Assembly (NCBI GenBank): GCA_035570275.1
Contig: DATMNI010000155.1
Coordinates: 1-41,599 of the forward strand
Length of the DNA stretch: 41,599 bases
DNA from: DATMNI01 sp035570275
GTDB lineage: Bacteria > Acidobacteriota > Terriglobia > Bryobacterales > Bryobacteraceae
Reading direction: 5' to 3'
The notes beneath the pieces were generated by a model, which saw only the letters and a program-made list of their open reading frames with translations, did no database searches and was not told the origin of the DNA. The position numbers and the translations under genes are program-made. Of this stretch, positions 8,229 to 17,636 are shown in pieces. Within the stretch, counting starts at the first letter, position 1; every line of letters starts with the position of its first letter.

Positions 8229-8668
8229 ACTTCTTGCTCCCGTAACCATTCTACCGGGTTCAGGACTCGAACGTGCGGTGAGCCGACGCCGCGCCGAGCC
8301 CTCTTGATGAATCGGTCATCGGTAGTTAGCAAGACCTCCGCGGTGCCGGCTTCCGCACTGCTCAAGTGCAGTGCATCGAAGGCGCCGTAGCCAAAGGCTT
8401 CGAGTTCCGTTGCGCGCTGGATGATCTGGGCGTCCAGGGGGACTGTGTTCGTCGCCAGCAATAAAAGCACTTGGACTTCGTCCCTCCGCTCGGGATCTGG
8501 GTTTTTTCTCGTTTCCGCCTCTAATGCCGCGCTGGACAGCCACTCAATAGCTTTCGCACGTAGAAGGCGCAAGATCTGCTCCACGGCTTCCGCTTCCGCC
8601 GCTATGCGCGGCTGGTTCTGGTCATCCGTCAAGCGGTTCAGGCAACAAGCATCAAAGTATATTGTCAC
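8225..8668 (-). CDS. PIN-domain ribonuclease toxin
   Basis: The 147-aa protein begins VTIYFDACCLNRL, giving the first acidic residue of a PIN domain. It continues with an ESSAALEAE-like region (SSAALEAETRKN), GYGAFDALHLSSAEA (third acidic site) and LLTTDDRFIKRA (fourth). These are the conserved PIN metal-binding positions, so an RNase of VapC-like fold is expected. Start GTG 8668 has a GGAGG site 5 bases upstream; a longer frame from 8824 lacks one. The gene precedes its partner with a 4-base overlap. Confidence 0.8.
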   Translation of the reverse strand: MTIYFDACCLNRLTDDQNQPRIAAEAEAVEQILRLLRAKAIEWLSSAALEAETRKNPDPERRDEVQVLLLLATNTVPLDAQIIQRATELEAFGYGAFDALHLSSAEAGTAEVLLTTDDRFIKRARRGVGSPHVRVLNPVEWLREQEV

Positions 8669-8931
8669 GCGTCCTCCACGCAGCGCGCCCTGAACGATTT
8701 TACGCGCAGGTTCGCTCACTTGCGCGTTCCGAGTCTGCTGTCGGGTACCGGACCACCGGTCGACGGCCTGCCTCAGTGTCTGAGTTTTGCTCGACCACGC
8801 CGGCGTCGACCAGATCAAGCACACGCGCAGAGGACGTGGACGTGGAAGCTTTCACGGCGAGACTTGCCACAACACAGCACCACAACTTTCTTGATGTTCC
8901 ATCAGATGGGAACGAGCCCTCGGCCGCTCCG

Positions 8932-9092
8932 ATTGCTAACAAATTGCTAACGAGACAGACAAAACAGGCAAAACTACCGTGAATCAATTTCGCGTAACTT
9001 ATTGAAGCATGAAGCCAGGCCGAACTACGCCGAAGCCAGTGTTGAACTCATAACCCAAAGGTCGAAGGTTCAAATCCTTCCCCCGCAACCAA
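8932..9092 (+). repeat. 161-bp island-end repeat with attachment scar B
   Basis: This segment is nearly identical to 39621-39781 (a handful of substitutions and no length change that I can see). It begins ATTGCTAACAAATTGCTAAC and ends with the tRNA(fMet) 3' half (9047-9091, CCA included). The part before the tRNA core is probably the conserved right arm of the element's attachment site. Bases after 9091 to about 9183 resemble those following copy A. A possible decayed C-terminal helix-turn-helix of a replication protein precedes it on the minus strand (8700-8900), too weak to annotate separately. Confidence 0.85.
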
Positions 9093-9249
9093 GCCAAATC
9101 AATAAGTTACAGCTTGACCCATTCCTAGCCCAAGATGTTTGCTAACGGCAGGGCGCACAAATCCATTGTTTTCTATGCGATGCAAGGGCGAAAAGTCCGG
9201 GCACTGAGACGGTCCGCTTACGCGAGGAGCACCGGGCGGGACCGTTGGA

Positions 9250-9380
9250 GGATTCGATCTGGAGATGCTACAGGCCTACCCTTGGCCGGGCAACATCCGC
9301 GAATTGCAGAACGTGGTGGAGCGGCCGTCATCCTGACTGAAACCGACACCTTCGTAGTCGACGAGAGCTTGCTAGTGTAG
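9250..9380 (+). pseudogene. C-terminal fragment of a sigma-54 activator
   Basis: The plus strand encodes LEMLQAYPWPGNIRELQNVVER, the signature end of an NtrC-type AAA+ domain (shown here only in part as PWPGNIRELQNVVER). A single-base slip follows, then VILTETDTFVVDESLL and a stop. The rest of the gene is missing. This resembles the end of a regulator with receptor and AAA+ domains, truncated by island rearrangement. It is not the same sequence as the complete activator at 37478-38842. Confidence 0.65.
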
Positions 9381-9659
9381 AAGTGACATAGGCATCCCGC
9401 ACGTCGTCTCTGGCACATCGACAGAACTGGTCGCCCGCTTCACCGAGGCCCTGTCGAGATCTTGCAAGGAGAGAAACCGACCAGTCTCAAATACGTGTGG
9501 TGGTTTCGGTCTCGTCCAGCAAAGGGGCCAGGACCGGTTGAGGTTCGGATTCCGCGGGCCAACACTCCAACCTTGCACGCAAACTTAAGGATCAGCTCCC
9601 TCGCGCGGCGTCCAGCCCTAAAATGCCGTTGTGGCGACATCAACTGTGGCGAGCACCTG

Positions 9660-9795
9660 CTAACGGTGCTCGAGGGCTCGGTGGTACTGCGGTTGGCCGC
9701 ACTTCATCATGCGCTTGAGGACGGTCCCCTTCAGGAAGTAGTCGAGTTGGCGGAGTTCTTGCTGGGCATGGCGGAAGCGTTGGGCCGGTGCGTTC
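9660..9795 (-). pseudogene. Fragment resembling DUF6788-type transposon-associated protein
   Basis: A minus-strand frame reads FRHAQQELRQLDYFLKGTVL then KRMMKCGQPQ, followed by a stop. This matches in style the N-terminal part of the small DUF6788-like proteins found beside transposases. The expected Cys/His-containing continuation is absent. Short fragment, tentative. Confidence 0.35.
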
Positions 9796-10021
9796 AGGGG
9801 GCGAGGCGTTTGGCGTGGCGGGCATGATGAGATCAGCGCATACGGATTTTCTGGAATTCACTCCTACTGTCTGGATACCGTAGTATAGCCGAACGCTGCA
9901 AGACATCTCCGCTGAATCGTGTTGCCTTCTCATCCTGCTCTTCGTCTCAATCGGCATGGGACTCGTAATCACTCCGCTACAGACGCCGTGACGATTCAGC
10001 CCCCAGCTCCAGCCGCTGGCG

Positions 10022-10490
10022 ATGCCTCAGAAATTGGGGGGACGCGATCTGGTGTGGGGCTTCGACGGTGGCGATATCACCTCCGATGGCGGGGCTTTGT
10101 TGTTGAAGCAACTGGAACAACGAACCGGCATCCTGCCGCTTCGCCGCTTGCTTCCAGGACTACCGCCGCCCCGACTTGATCAAGCACCCCCTGTTGGACC
10201 TGATCGGGCAGCGCGTGTTCGGCTTGGCACTGGGCTATGAGGATCTCAATGACCACGATGAATTGCGGCGCGATCCGATGCTGGCGGTGGCGCTGGGCAA
10301 GGACGACGTGAAAGGCGAACACCGCCGGCGGACGCAGGATCGGGGCAAAGCTTTGGCCGGCAAGAGTACGCTCAACCGCCTGGAGTTGAAGGCGCCGGAC
10401 TACGAAGACAGCCCGCGCCAGAAGGACTCGGACCAGCCGGAGACCAAGAAGATCGTGGTGGACCCGGAGAGCTCCGGTGGTCGAGCGGGT
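10022..10490 (+). pseudogene. Truncated IS1380-family transposase
   Basis: The N-terminal part reads FDGGDITSDGGALLLKQLEQ. After a frameshift at about 10140-10160 it continues as ACFQDYRRPDLIKHPLLDL, GYEDLNDHDELRRDPMLAVA and RDRGKALAGKSTLNRLEL-like sequence. These are hallmark segments of IS1380 transposases, including the catalytic-region Asp residues of the N-terminal half. Only about 160 of the usual 430-450 residues are left: the frame loses homology near 10490, a few bases from the stop of the last eCIS gene. The element was broken at this junction. Confidence 0.8.
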
Positions 10491-10500
10491 CGAGGCGCCA

Positions 10501-11535
10501 TCACTTGCCTTCCTTCCTCTTTTGCGGCCGACGCGGCGGCTCCTTTTTCTCCGGCGGAGCGTCCATCGCGCGCGTGGCCGTCGGCGTCTTCGCTTTGCCG
10601 GGAGGTTGCGTACCGGTTGCAGGCGGCGTCACGGGCGGCGTCTCGGCAACTGGCGGAGCTGGTTGGGCGCTCGCGGCCGGCTGGCCGGCCGCCCCCGTCG
10701 TGCCCGTGGGGCTCTGAATCGAGTCGATGATCGCCTGATTCTGTTGCAGCTTGCAGTCCAGTTCCCGCAGGCGGTCGTCGCGCTCCTGCTGGAGAAGGTC
10801 GACCTTCGCGTTGACGCGCTGCGCGTAGGCTTCACGCCGGGACCGCTCGGCCAGCGCGGCTGTCTTGTTGGACGCGATCTCCGGAGCATCCGCCAGCGGA
10901 ACCACTTTCGTCTCCGTCTGATTCAGCCGGATGCACGTGGCGCCGGCGATCTTCTGCAGGACTTTGCCGTTTAGATCCACCACGCGGAGAGCGGCGTGCA
11001 GAGTGTTCATCTCTTTCGCCGTCTCAGCCGTGACCGCGAGCACCGCATTGCCGGCGGCATCGGTGACAGCCTGCACCAGCGGCACCTCCGGAGTGCGGGG
11101 GTCCATCAATTGCGCCGTCATGCCGGGCAGGCCGAGAAGGCCGCCGGCGTCGGTCACCTTAACGACGACGTGATAGGCGCCGGGGACCGCCTGGAACACC
11201 AGGGGCGCGGCCGCGGCTTCATTCACCCGCAAGAGCGAGGCGCTTTGCTGGCGCGCGGCCGCGAGCCGATCGTCGAATTCGCGGGCCGTCACAGTCTTCT
11301 CCTCCTGCAACTCCTTCAAGCCCTCCTGATAGTACGAGAGCGCTTGTTTCTGGAACTCCGGCAGCGTGGTCCGGAAATTTCCGGTCCACTCGTCGGATTG
11401 AAACAGTTGCTGGGTCAGATCGGCGATGGCGGCCGCGGTCGCGTCCAGCTGCACGCCGTCCAGATGCCATCGGCTGAAATCGAACTGGCTCCAGTCCTGC
11501 TCGTCGAATTTGGGGGGATCGCATGGTGACTGCAT
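10501..11535 (-). CDS. Terminal eCIS-cluster protein: beta domain, coiled coil and basic Pro-rich tail (344 aa)
   Basis: This is the last gene of the cluster, 17 bases after the beta-helix gene, with a GAGG site 8 bases before ATG 11535. Residues 20-120 are helical. Residues about 120-215 form a beta-sandwich-like domain (YHVVVKVTDAGGLLGLPGMT...VTDAAGNAVLAV), similar in style to carrier or Ig-like modules. Residues 235-280 form a charged coiled coil (SRREAYAQRVNAKVDLLQQE). The last 65 residues are Pro/Ala/Thr-rich and end in a strongly basic KKEPPRRPQKRKEGK. I know no family; a structural accessory or cargo-related role is a guess from position. Confidence 0.65.
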   Translation of the reverse strand: MQSPCDPPKFDEQDWSQFDFSRWHLDGVQLDATAAAIADLTQQLFQSDEWTGNFRTTLPEFQKQALSYYQEGLKELQEEKTVTAREFDDRLAAARQQSASLLRVNEAAAAPLVFQAVPGAYHVVVKVTDAGGLLGLPGMTAQLMDPRTPEVPLVQAVTDAAGNAVLAVTAETAKEMNTLHAALRVVDLNGKVLQKIAGATCIRLNQTETKVVPLADAPEIASNKTAALAERSRREAYAQRVNAKVDLLQQERDDRLRELDCKLQQNQAIIDSIQSPTGTTGAAGQPAASAQPAPPVAETPPVTPPATGTQPPGKAKTPTATRAMDAPPEKKEPPRRPQKRKEGK

Positions 11536-11552
11536 CGTTAGTTCCTCATTGG

Positions 11553-14500
11553 CTATGGGAGATTGTTGGCGACAACAATATTCGGGCTGGTCGAGGGGGG
11601 GGTGGGGGTGAAGCCGGTAGTCAGGTTGGAAGTCAGAATCAATGCCGCTCCGGCACCGATGGGCGTGGCCTGCAAGGCCAGCTTACCCGGGCTCTGCACC
11701 GAGTTCCCGTTAACCAGCAGCCGGTTGCCCATTACGAACATACCGAGAGCACCAGACGACTGCACACTATTGGCGGACACGTTGGCTTGCGCCAGGGCCG
11801 TCAGTTCAATGTCAATGCGAAATACGCCCTGCGGCGCAGGCGAGCTGAAGCATTGGTTACCTTCGAATACCAGCGAATCGACTCGGGTGATGAAAACCAG
11901 GAACACGTCGGGATTTGGGCCATCGCTGAAGTGGTTGTTCTGCACCATCACCCTTGCGACCTGGCTCGTCTGGCTGGAGCCCTGGATACGCACCGCGGCT
12001 CCACCATTGCCGCGCACCACGTTGTGCTGAACGGTGACCGTTCCCGAGACGCCCGGCAGTCCGATTGCGCCGGGAGAGAGCCCGGGCGCCGCCACCGTGG
12101 CATTCCCGGTGATGCGGTTGCCGCGGATCTCAATTCCATCCACGTCCGCGAACACAACCGCGAACCAGTCCGTCGTCGAACTGGCGGCCGGCGAGTTATC
12201 GGCTATCGTATTATCCAGCAGACGGACATCCACCGCGTCGCCGACAGCCACGGCGCCGCTGAACTGGAATTTGCCGATGTCTGGGACGTCCCCGTTGCAT
12301 TGTTCGATCCGGTTCCGCGAAACGTTCAGCCGCAGCACCCGCAACGCATCGCTCAATGTGCCGATCGCGGTGAAGTTCGCGCCCCGGATGAGGTTGTCCG
12401 CGATCGTCACATCGCTGCCACCGTTCAAGAACAGAACGGAATGCCCCGAGGCATTCAAAATCCGATTGCCCGCGATTTCCAGATCGCGCGCGCCGCTAAA
12501 CAGGCTGATCAGGCCCGCGCCCGTAACCGGCGCGGCGGCCACGCCGAGGATGAGGTTGTTCTTCACCGTGCAGAAGCGGGCGTTGATCTTGACGGCCACC
12601 GAGGGGCACTGCACGTTGTTTTGCTCGATGAGCGTGGCGGGCGTGGCGGTGATGATTCCCGTGCCCGTCACCGCCAGACCGTTGGCCTGGATGAGATGAC
12701 GCACGCTGAGGAATGAGACCAGGAATGGCGCGAGCTTCTCCGCCGCGCGCGGCGAGCCGCCCAGTTCGATTCCGGCATGCGAACACAGCATGAAGCTGTT
12801 GTCGATGATGGAGACGTCGGCGCTGAGGACGGCGTCCGTTTTGTAGATCCCGCGGGAGAAGGTAAGGAAGTCATTGCGATGGATCTTCGCCATCGCCACC
12901 ATGCCGAAACCCTTGGCGTCGCCGCTTAGACCGGTCCCGTTCGTTATGGTGCCGGTCACGGTCTCCAGGCCCTTCCCGAAGCCGACGGCGCTCAAAGCGC
13001 CCGCCAGCAGTTTCCCGATGGAATTCAGCAACTCGACCAGCGACATCCACAGAATGCCGTGGAGTCCCAGCCATTCGTTCGAAGTGCAGTCGACGACGGC
13101 CGCAATGCCCGCCTGGATCATTCCCGCGAACAGTCCCAGCACGAAGTTGTCCTCCACCTTCTGGAGGAGGGCGAAGATCGACAGGATTCCCACCAGCGAG
13201 AGGATGTCGTTCCGCTCGATACGGGCGTCAATCAGCAGGAACCCCAGCACCGCCACCTGCGCCGTGATGAGGTTCTCGGAGATCACCACGCGATTGCCGG
13301 AATAGATCAGCACGCCCGCGGCCTGGAAGTTCGAGGCCGTGCCGGCCGCAAGAAAGAGGTTGGAAACCTTGGTTTGGATTTCGTCGATCGTCTCGCGGGT
13401 GAGGGCGAAGCTGGCGGGAAACGCATTTTGCGGCAGACCGCGAAACTGGTTGTGGACGATCTCGACGCCGCGGGCCTGAAGCAGCCCCACGGCCACCTGT
13501 GTGCACAGCGTCTGGTTGTCGCGCACCAGCAAGTCGGCGACCCTGCCCGTGGAGGCGACGGCTTTCGCCGCGATCATGGCATTGTGCACGATCTCGCAGT
13601 GACCGGAGTTCTCCACCAGGTCGATGGCGCGCGGAGCCGTTTGGAGCGACTCCCCCGGGACGTTTATCAGAACGCAGTTCGTCACCCGGCAGAATTGCGA
13701 GGCGCTGATCTGGACCAGCGCAGCGGCATTCGCCGCCACCACCAGCACATCCTCCAACCGCACGTGGTCGGTCAGAACTATTTGCATGAACACGCCTGGG
13801 GAATTCCCGTCCGGCACAAAGGCGATCCGCGTGGCCGGCCCCATGCCGCGGATGGTCACGTTTCGCTTCTTTGCGACCAGTCGGATGGTCTCGGTGACGC
13901 GATAGAATCCCCGGCCGATGCAGACCAGCCCGCCGCGATCGCCGAGGGAGTCGATGGCCTGTTGGATGTCGGAGAACTGGCCGTGACTGTCGATGCCGTC
14001 GCCAACGGTGACGGTGCAGCAGTCGCAGTCGGCCGGCGGCCAGTGGTTGCGGCAATTGGTGAATGTCGTGGCTGCCAGCGTGGCGCCCCAGTTGATGAAT
14101 CCAAGCCGGCAGAAGTGATGCAGGATGCCCCGCGGCGGCGCGTCGTCGAGCACCTCCACGGAACCGTCGGCAGTGCGCGCGGCGAACACCCAGAAATCGC
14201 CGATTTTGAAATTGCCGGTGGTTGGATCGAGCGCGAAGGTGACCCGGATGCCGTCCTCGATATCGATGGGGCCCGCCGCGACATCCAACAGGCCGTTGGC
14301 ATCCACGTTCTGCGACTGGTCCCATCGGACCACGCGGGTGTGGCGGGCCGGGTCCGCCGCGTTGAAGTTGAAGCCCCCGGGTATAGCCGGCGCGAACGTC
14401 AGAATCCGGTTGGCCTCGTCGATCTTGGTGATTTGCGTCATGTGGCCGGCCAGGCCCTGGAACTCGCGGAAATCGTCGGTGATCTCGATCCAGTTGCCGA

Positions 14501-15362
14501 TTTCGAAACGAAGGACCTGGTCGCGGCCGATCAGTTCCACCGTCACGTCGGTCGGGCTCGGGATCGCCGAGACCCGCGAGGCGACGGAGGCATTGTTCCG
14601 CGACCACTTGAATTTGGCCGGCGCGGCCCCTCCGATCGGACCGATGGAGTGGATCTCCACGCGGTACAGGCGATTTTCCAGACCGCGATATCCGCCGGTG
14701 GGCGCGATGATGCAAGGATCGTCGGACGCCGGCGGCGGTACGGTCGACGTGGTGAGCCTCCCCGCCGATGGCGCCACCAGGTCGTCCCACCTGGTAATGT
14801 CATCGCCGCAACTATGAGGGCCAATACCTTGCAACGCCCGCACCTGCCACACGGCCTGGACGCGGGTGGCGGTGTCCGGGCCGCCGAGCGCGATTTCGCG
14901 CAGCGCCGGGTCCCCGAGCGCGGTGACCTCGCGCTGCCAGACGTCGATGTAGACCAGGTCGGTTGTGCCCGCGCCGGCGGTCAGGGGCGGAGGCAACGGC
15001 GACGGCAGATACGGCTGGTTGCTGTAGGGGACCGGCAAAGTGCCGCGCAGCTCGCCGAGATCGGGCAGGTACTGGTCCGGCGGCAGGCCGTGGTTCTCCA
15101 CCTGAATGCCGTCCACGTACATGCGCCCGATGCCGATGTCGAAATCGCCCAGCGCGGTGGGCGTGACCAGAAACGCGTCCGGGGTGGTGTTGGGGACGGT
15201 GCAGTCTCCAATGATGTCGATGGTCTCGGCGCGCCAGCGCCGGTCGACGATCTCGATCAGCTCGTTGAAATCCGCATCGAGATCCACGCGGCCCTGCTGT
15301 TTGAGAACCGAGGAATAGTCCTTCTTCGGCTTAAAAGTGAATCGCGTGTAGTCGCCGGTCAT
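11553..15362 (-). CDS. DUF6519 plus right-handed beta-helix protein, probable eCIS fibre/spike (1269 aa)
   Basis: The N-terminus (DYTRFTFKPKKDYSSVLKQQ, then GRVDLDADFNELIE) matches DUF6519 proteins found at the end of contractile-injection clusters. From about residue 450 the protein becomes a long beta-helix: FSDIQQAIDSL...GGLVCIGRGFYRV starts a pectate-lyase-like solenoid with dozens of N-x-I/V-x-x-N-x-I rungs (RIERNDILSL, VKNNLILGV, VTIADNLIRG). Beta-helix proteins of this size often form tail fibres or spikes that bind surface polysaccharide. There is a strong AAGGAG ribosome-binding site. The likely role is host recognition or baseplate decoration; no enzymatic motif is evident. Confidence 0.8.
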   Translation of the reverse strand: MTGDYTRFTFKPKKDYSSVLKQQGRVDLDADFNELIEIVDRRWRAETIDIIGDCTVPNTTPDAFLVTPTALGDFDIGIGRMYVDGIQVENHGLPPDQYLPDLGELRGTLPVPYSNQPYLPSPLPPPLTAGAGTTDLVYIDVWQREVTALGDPALREIALGGPDTATRVQAVWQVRALQGIGPHSCGDDITRWDDLVAPSAGRLTTSTVPPPASDDPCIIAPTGGYRGLENRLYRVEIHSIGPIGGAAPAKFKWSRNNASVASRVSAIPSPTDVTVELIGRDQVLRFEIGNWIEITDDFREFQGLAGHMTQITKIDEANRILTFAPAIPGGFNFNAADPARHTRVVRWDQSQNVDANGLLDVAAGPIDIEDGIRVTFALDPTTGNFKIGDFWVFAARTADGSVEVLDDAPPRGILHHFCRLGFINWGATLAATTFTNCRNHWPPADCDCCTVTVGDGIDSHGQFSDIQQAIDSLGDRGGLVCIGRGFYRVTETIRLVAKKRNVTIRGMGPATRIAFVPDGNSPGVFMQIVLTDHVRLEDVLVVAANAAALVQISASQFCRVTNCVLINVPGESLQTAPRAIDLVENSGHCEIVHNAMIAAKAVASTGRVADLLVRDNQTLCTQVAVGLLQARGVEIVHNQFRGLPQNAFPASFALTRETIDEIQTKVSNLFLAAGTASNFQAAGVLIYSGNRVVISENLITAQVAVLGFLLIDARIERNDILSLVGILSIFALLQKVEDNFVLGLFAGMIQAGIAAVVDCTSNEWLGLHGILWMSLVELLNSIGKLLAGALSAVGFGKGLETVTGTITNGTGLSGDAKGFGMVAMAKIHRNDFLTFSRGIYKTDAVLSADVSIIDNSFMLCSHAGIELGGSPRAAEKLAPFLVSFLSVRHLIQANGLAVTGTGIITATPATLIEQNNVQCPSVAVKINARFCTVKNNLILGVAAAPVTGAGLISLFSGARDLEIAGNRILNASGHSVLFLNGGSDVTIADNLIRGANFTAIGTLSDALRVLRLNVSRNRIEQCNGDVPDIGKFQFSGAVAVGDAVDVRLLDNTIADNSPAASSTTDWFAVVFADVDGIEIRGNRITGNATVAAPGLSPGAIGLPGVSGTVTVQHNVVRGNGGAAVRIQGSSQTSQVARVMVQNNHFSDGPNPDVFLVFITRVDSLVFEGNQCFSSPAPQGVFRIDIELTALAQANVSANSVQSSGALGMFVMGNRLLVNGNSVQSPGKLALQATPIGAGAALILTSNLTTGFTPTPPSTSPNIVVANNLP

Positions 15363-15377
15363 GGCAGGTCTCCTTGA

Positions 15378-17627
15378 TCACGTGACATAAATGATTCCCG
15401 CATCCAGCCCAAAGGGCAGATACTCTTCCAGGCGGATGCGCAGATTGGTCTCGCGCTCCGGCTGTTTCAGGTGGCAAAACACGCCCATCTCCGACCCGTC
15501 GTCCGCGCCCGTGCGGATCTCCACGGGGCAGCCCAGCCGCAGTTGCGCGTAGCCGGGATCGCCGTAATGAATCGAAGTAAAGGACGGCACGACGCGCGCG
15601 CGCACCAGGGCGGTGATGGCGGTCCGCTGGGCCGCGGTGAGCGGGCCGCTCTTCCCGGCCTTCTCGAGCTGCGTCTGGATCTCGAGATCCGGCTGGCAGC
15701 GGTAGCGCTGGGGCGTGATGGATTGGAACGGAACGAAGCTGAACCGGACACATCCCGCCTGGCGCTGGGCCGCAATCACGGGGTCGGCGAAGATCACTTC
15801 CGTGGCCAGGGTGATCTTGCGGAAGAAGGAGCGGCCCAGAATCGTCACCCGTTCCAGGCTCACAGGAGGCCCGGGCTGGTTGTTGGTGCCCGTGTCCGCG
15901 ATGGCGGCGCCGCCGAGTCCGTCGATGATGGAGTCGAGAATCGTCATGGAGTCGGCTTGATTCGGAACACGAAGCGGGCCGGTAATGCTGAACGCGATCT
16001 CGAGGCGGAAGGCCGCGTTGATCACGGCACCGCCGGCGTCCAGTGCGTCCACCGTGATGCCCGGCAGCAGAGTCGCGGGCGTGCCATCGTGGTTGAGGGC
16101 GCGTCCCGGCACGAGCGTGGTGTGCAGGATGCGCAGGCGCCGCGTTTCACCGGTGAGGTGAACGGCGCCCTCGAAAAGCAGGCCGGAGAGCGTCAGTTCG
16201 GCGCCCGGATGATTCCCCTTCACCTGCAATTCGCCGCCGGGCACCGTGATGTGAGGCCGCATCCGGTCATCCGCCTGGATCGCGAGGAAGCGGTCATCGG
16301 CGAGCGAAATCGGCGAGGACAGCCTATAGTCGCGATTGTCCAGAATGGTGATGACGGTATTCGGCCGGCCGCCTGTCACCCATGCGGCGATGGCGGCGTC
16401 CAGTGTGGGAAAGTCAGGCGCACCGCCGTTTTCCCGCACGTTCATGCGCACCGCCGGCAGTCCGGCATCGACCAGCCACTTGCTGCGTTGATACGGACCG
16501 CCGCCGAGATCGGCGCTGAAGCCGTAGTGGTAGAAAACGTCGACGCTCTGCGCCGGCACAAACGTGGTGCCGAACGCCATCCGTCCGCGGCGCACATCGA
16601 TGCCGACGATGTTCCCCGCCGGTTGCGCGAATGTCTCCAGATTGCGGCACCGCACCTGACCCGGCGGCACGGGTACGCCATCGCGAATCACCACCAGGCT
16701 GGCGCTGGTGTTGGGCGTGAGGAGGCTGCCCGCGAAAGGTTGGAACAGCCCGTAGAAATCCGTGAAATCGGGCAGGGGCGGAGTCATGGTCTCGAGCGGC
16801 GCAATGTCCTTGAAGAAGGCGGCGGGGCGGATGGGACCCGGAACGTGTAGTTCGGTGGCCAGGCCGGCCGGGTCGCCTTCCGGCCGCAGGCGCGAGAAGA
16901 GCGGCGCCGGATTCCCGAGCGGGCTGAAGGTATACTGCCACGGCAGCGCGCCCTGGCGCGCCACGACATTTTCCATCGGGTAGCTGCGCAATCGCCAGAG
17001 GAAGAAGCCGATGTTGCGAATGTTGTGCCATCCCTCGCTTTGCGCCGGATAGCGCACATCGACGGTGTGGCTCATGAAATCGAACGGCCCGTTGAGGCGG
17101 TCCACCGCTTCCGGATTACGCAGGTCGGGACACCCGGTGCTGAATAGGCGGACATGGTTCAGGTTCTGGCTCCAGATGAGCAGCTCGAAAAATTCCACGG
17201 CATGCGCGGCCCAGCCGGTCACGTCGCGCGCCAGTTCCTCGAGCATTGGCAGCGTGCCTTTGCGGCGCCGGTAGTAGATGGTCTTGGCGACGTCGGCGCG
17301 CGTGCGAATGGCGTTCGGCGGCCGTAAGTCCGGGCCGGCGAGATCGGGGAACAGGTCGCGCGCGGTGTCCGGGTCCTGCAGATTTTGGGCGTCGTTGAGA
17401 AGATTGTTGCCGACCAGGTCGCCGATGTAGGGCACGGCCCAGCGGTCGCAGGTTTCGATGAAGAAGTTGTCCCAGAGCTGCTGTATGTCGGCGTAAACGA
17501 TGTCCGACTGCCCGGCGACGAGCCGCAGTAGGCCGCGCAGCGGAAATCCTTGCTGCTCGTCGCGCTCGCGATAGACGGCGGGCATCAGATTGTAAAGCCG
17601 GTCGGGATCGCCAATACCATTGCTCAT
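15378..17627 (-). CDS. eCIS phage-tail-like baseplate protein (749 aa)
   Basis: The N-terminal segment (LYNLMPAVYRERDEQQG, QLWDNFFIETCDRWAVPYIG) and the RADVAKTIYYRRRKGTLPML motif are typical of the tail protein that follows the two J-like proteins in injection-system clusters (the phage tail protein I-like/Pvc12-13 position). The middle forms beta-rich repeats (about residues 440-600). The C-terminus carries GSEMGVFCHLKQPERETNLR and ends EYLPFGLDAGIIYVT, a recurring ending in this group. It probably joins the baseplate to the fibre protein encoded next. The gap to the upstream gene is 9 bases. Confidence 0.8.
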   Translation of the reverse strand: MSNGIGDPDRLYNLMPAVYRERDEQQGFPLRGLLRLVAGQSDIVYADIQQLWDNFFIETCDRWAVPYIGDLVGNNLLNDAQNLQDPDTARDLFPDLAGPDLRPPNAIRTRADVAKTIYYRRRKGTLPMLEELARDVTGWAAHAVEFFELLIWSQNLNHVRLFSTGCPDLRNPEAVDRLNGPFDFMSHTVDVRYPAQSEGWHNIRNIGFFLWRLRSYPMENVVARQGALPWQYTFSPLGNPAPLFSRLRPEGDPAGLATELHVPGPIRPAAFFKDIAPLETMTPPLPDFTDFYGLFQPFAGSLLTPNTSASLVVIRDGVPVPPGQVRCRNLETFAQPAGNIVGIDVRRGRMAFGTTFVPAQSVDVFYHYGFSADLGGGPYQRSKWLVDAGLPAVRMNVRENGGAPDFPTLDAAIAAWVTGGRPNTVITILDNRDYRLSSPISLADDRFLAIQADDRMRPHITVPGGELQVKGNHPGAELTLSGLLFEGAVHLTGETRRLRILHTTLVPGRALNHDGTPATLLPGITVDALDAGGAVINAAFRLEIAFSITGPLRVPNQADSMTILDSIIDGLGGAAIADTGTNNQPGPPVSLERVTILGRSFFRKITLATEVIFADPVIAAQRQAGCVRFSFVPFQSITPQRYRCQPDLEIQTQLEKAGKSGPLTAAQRTAITALVRARVVPSFTSIHYGDPGYAQLRLGCPVEIRTGADDGSEMGVFCHLKQPERETNLRIRLEEYLPFGLDAGIIYVT

Positions 17628-17636
17628 AAATGCCTG

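Noticed and set aside
8700..8987. Minus frame resembling the C-terminal winged helix of a replication/primase protein
   Set aside because: Only a short stretch (LDLVDAGVVEQN...GRRPVVRY) is suggestive; too weak to annotate as a gene.
10464..10477. Inverted repeat CCGGAG-AG-CTCCGG as a terminator for the eCIS unit
   Set aside because: No T-run follows on the minus strand and the repeat lies within transposase coding sequence.
13059..15377. Very long plus-strand open frame (772 codons) opposite the beta-helix gene
   Set aside because: Arg/Gly/His-rich shadow of a high-GC gene; no ribosome-binding site and no domain. The minus frame has clear DUF6519 and beta-helix sequence. The same applies to long plus frames at 15471-16850, 17550-19814 and 21875-23497.
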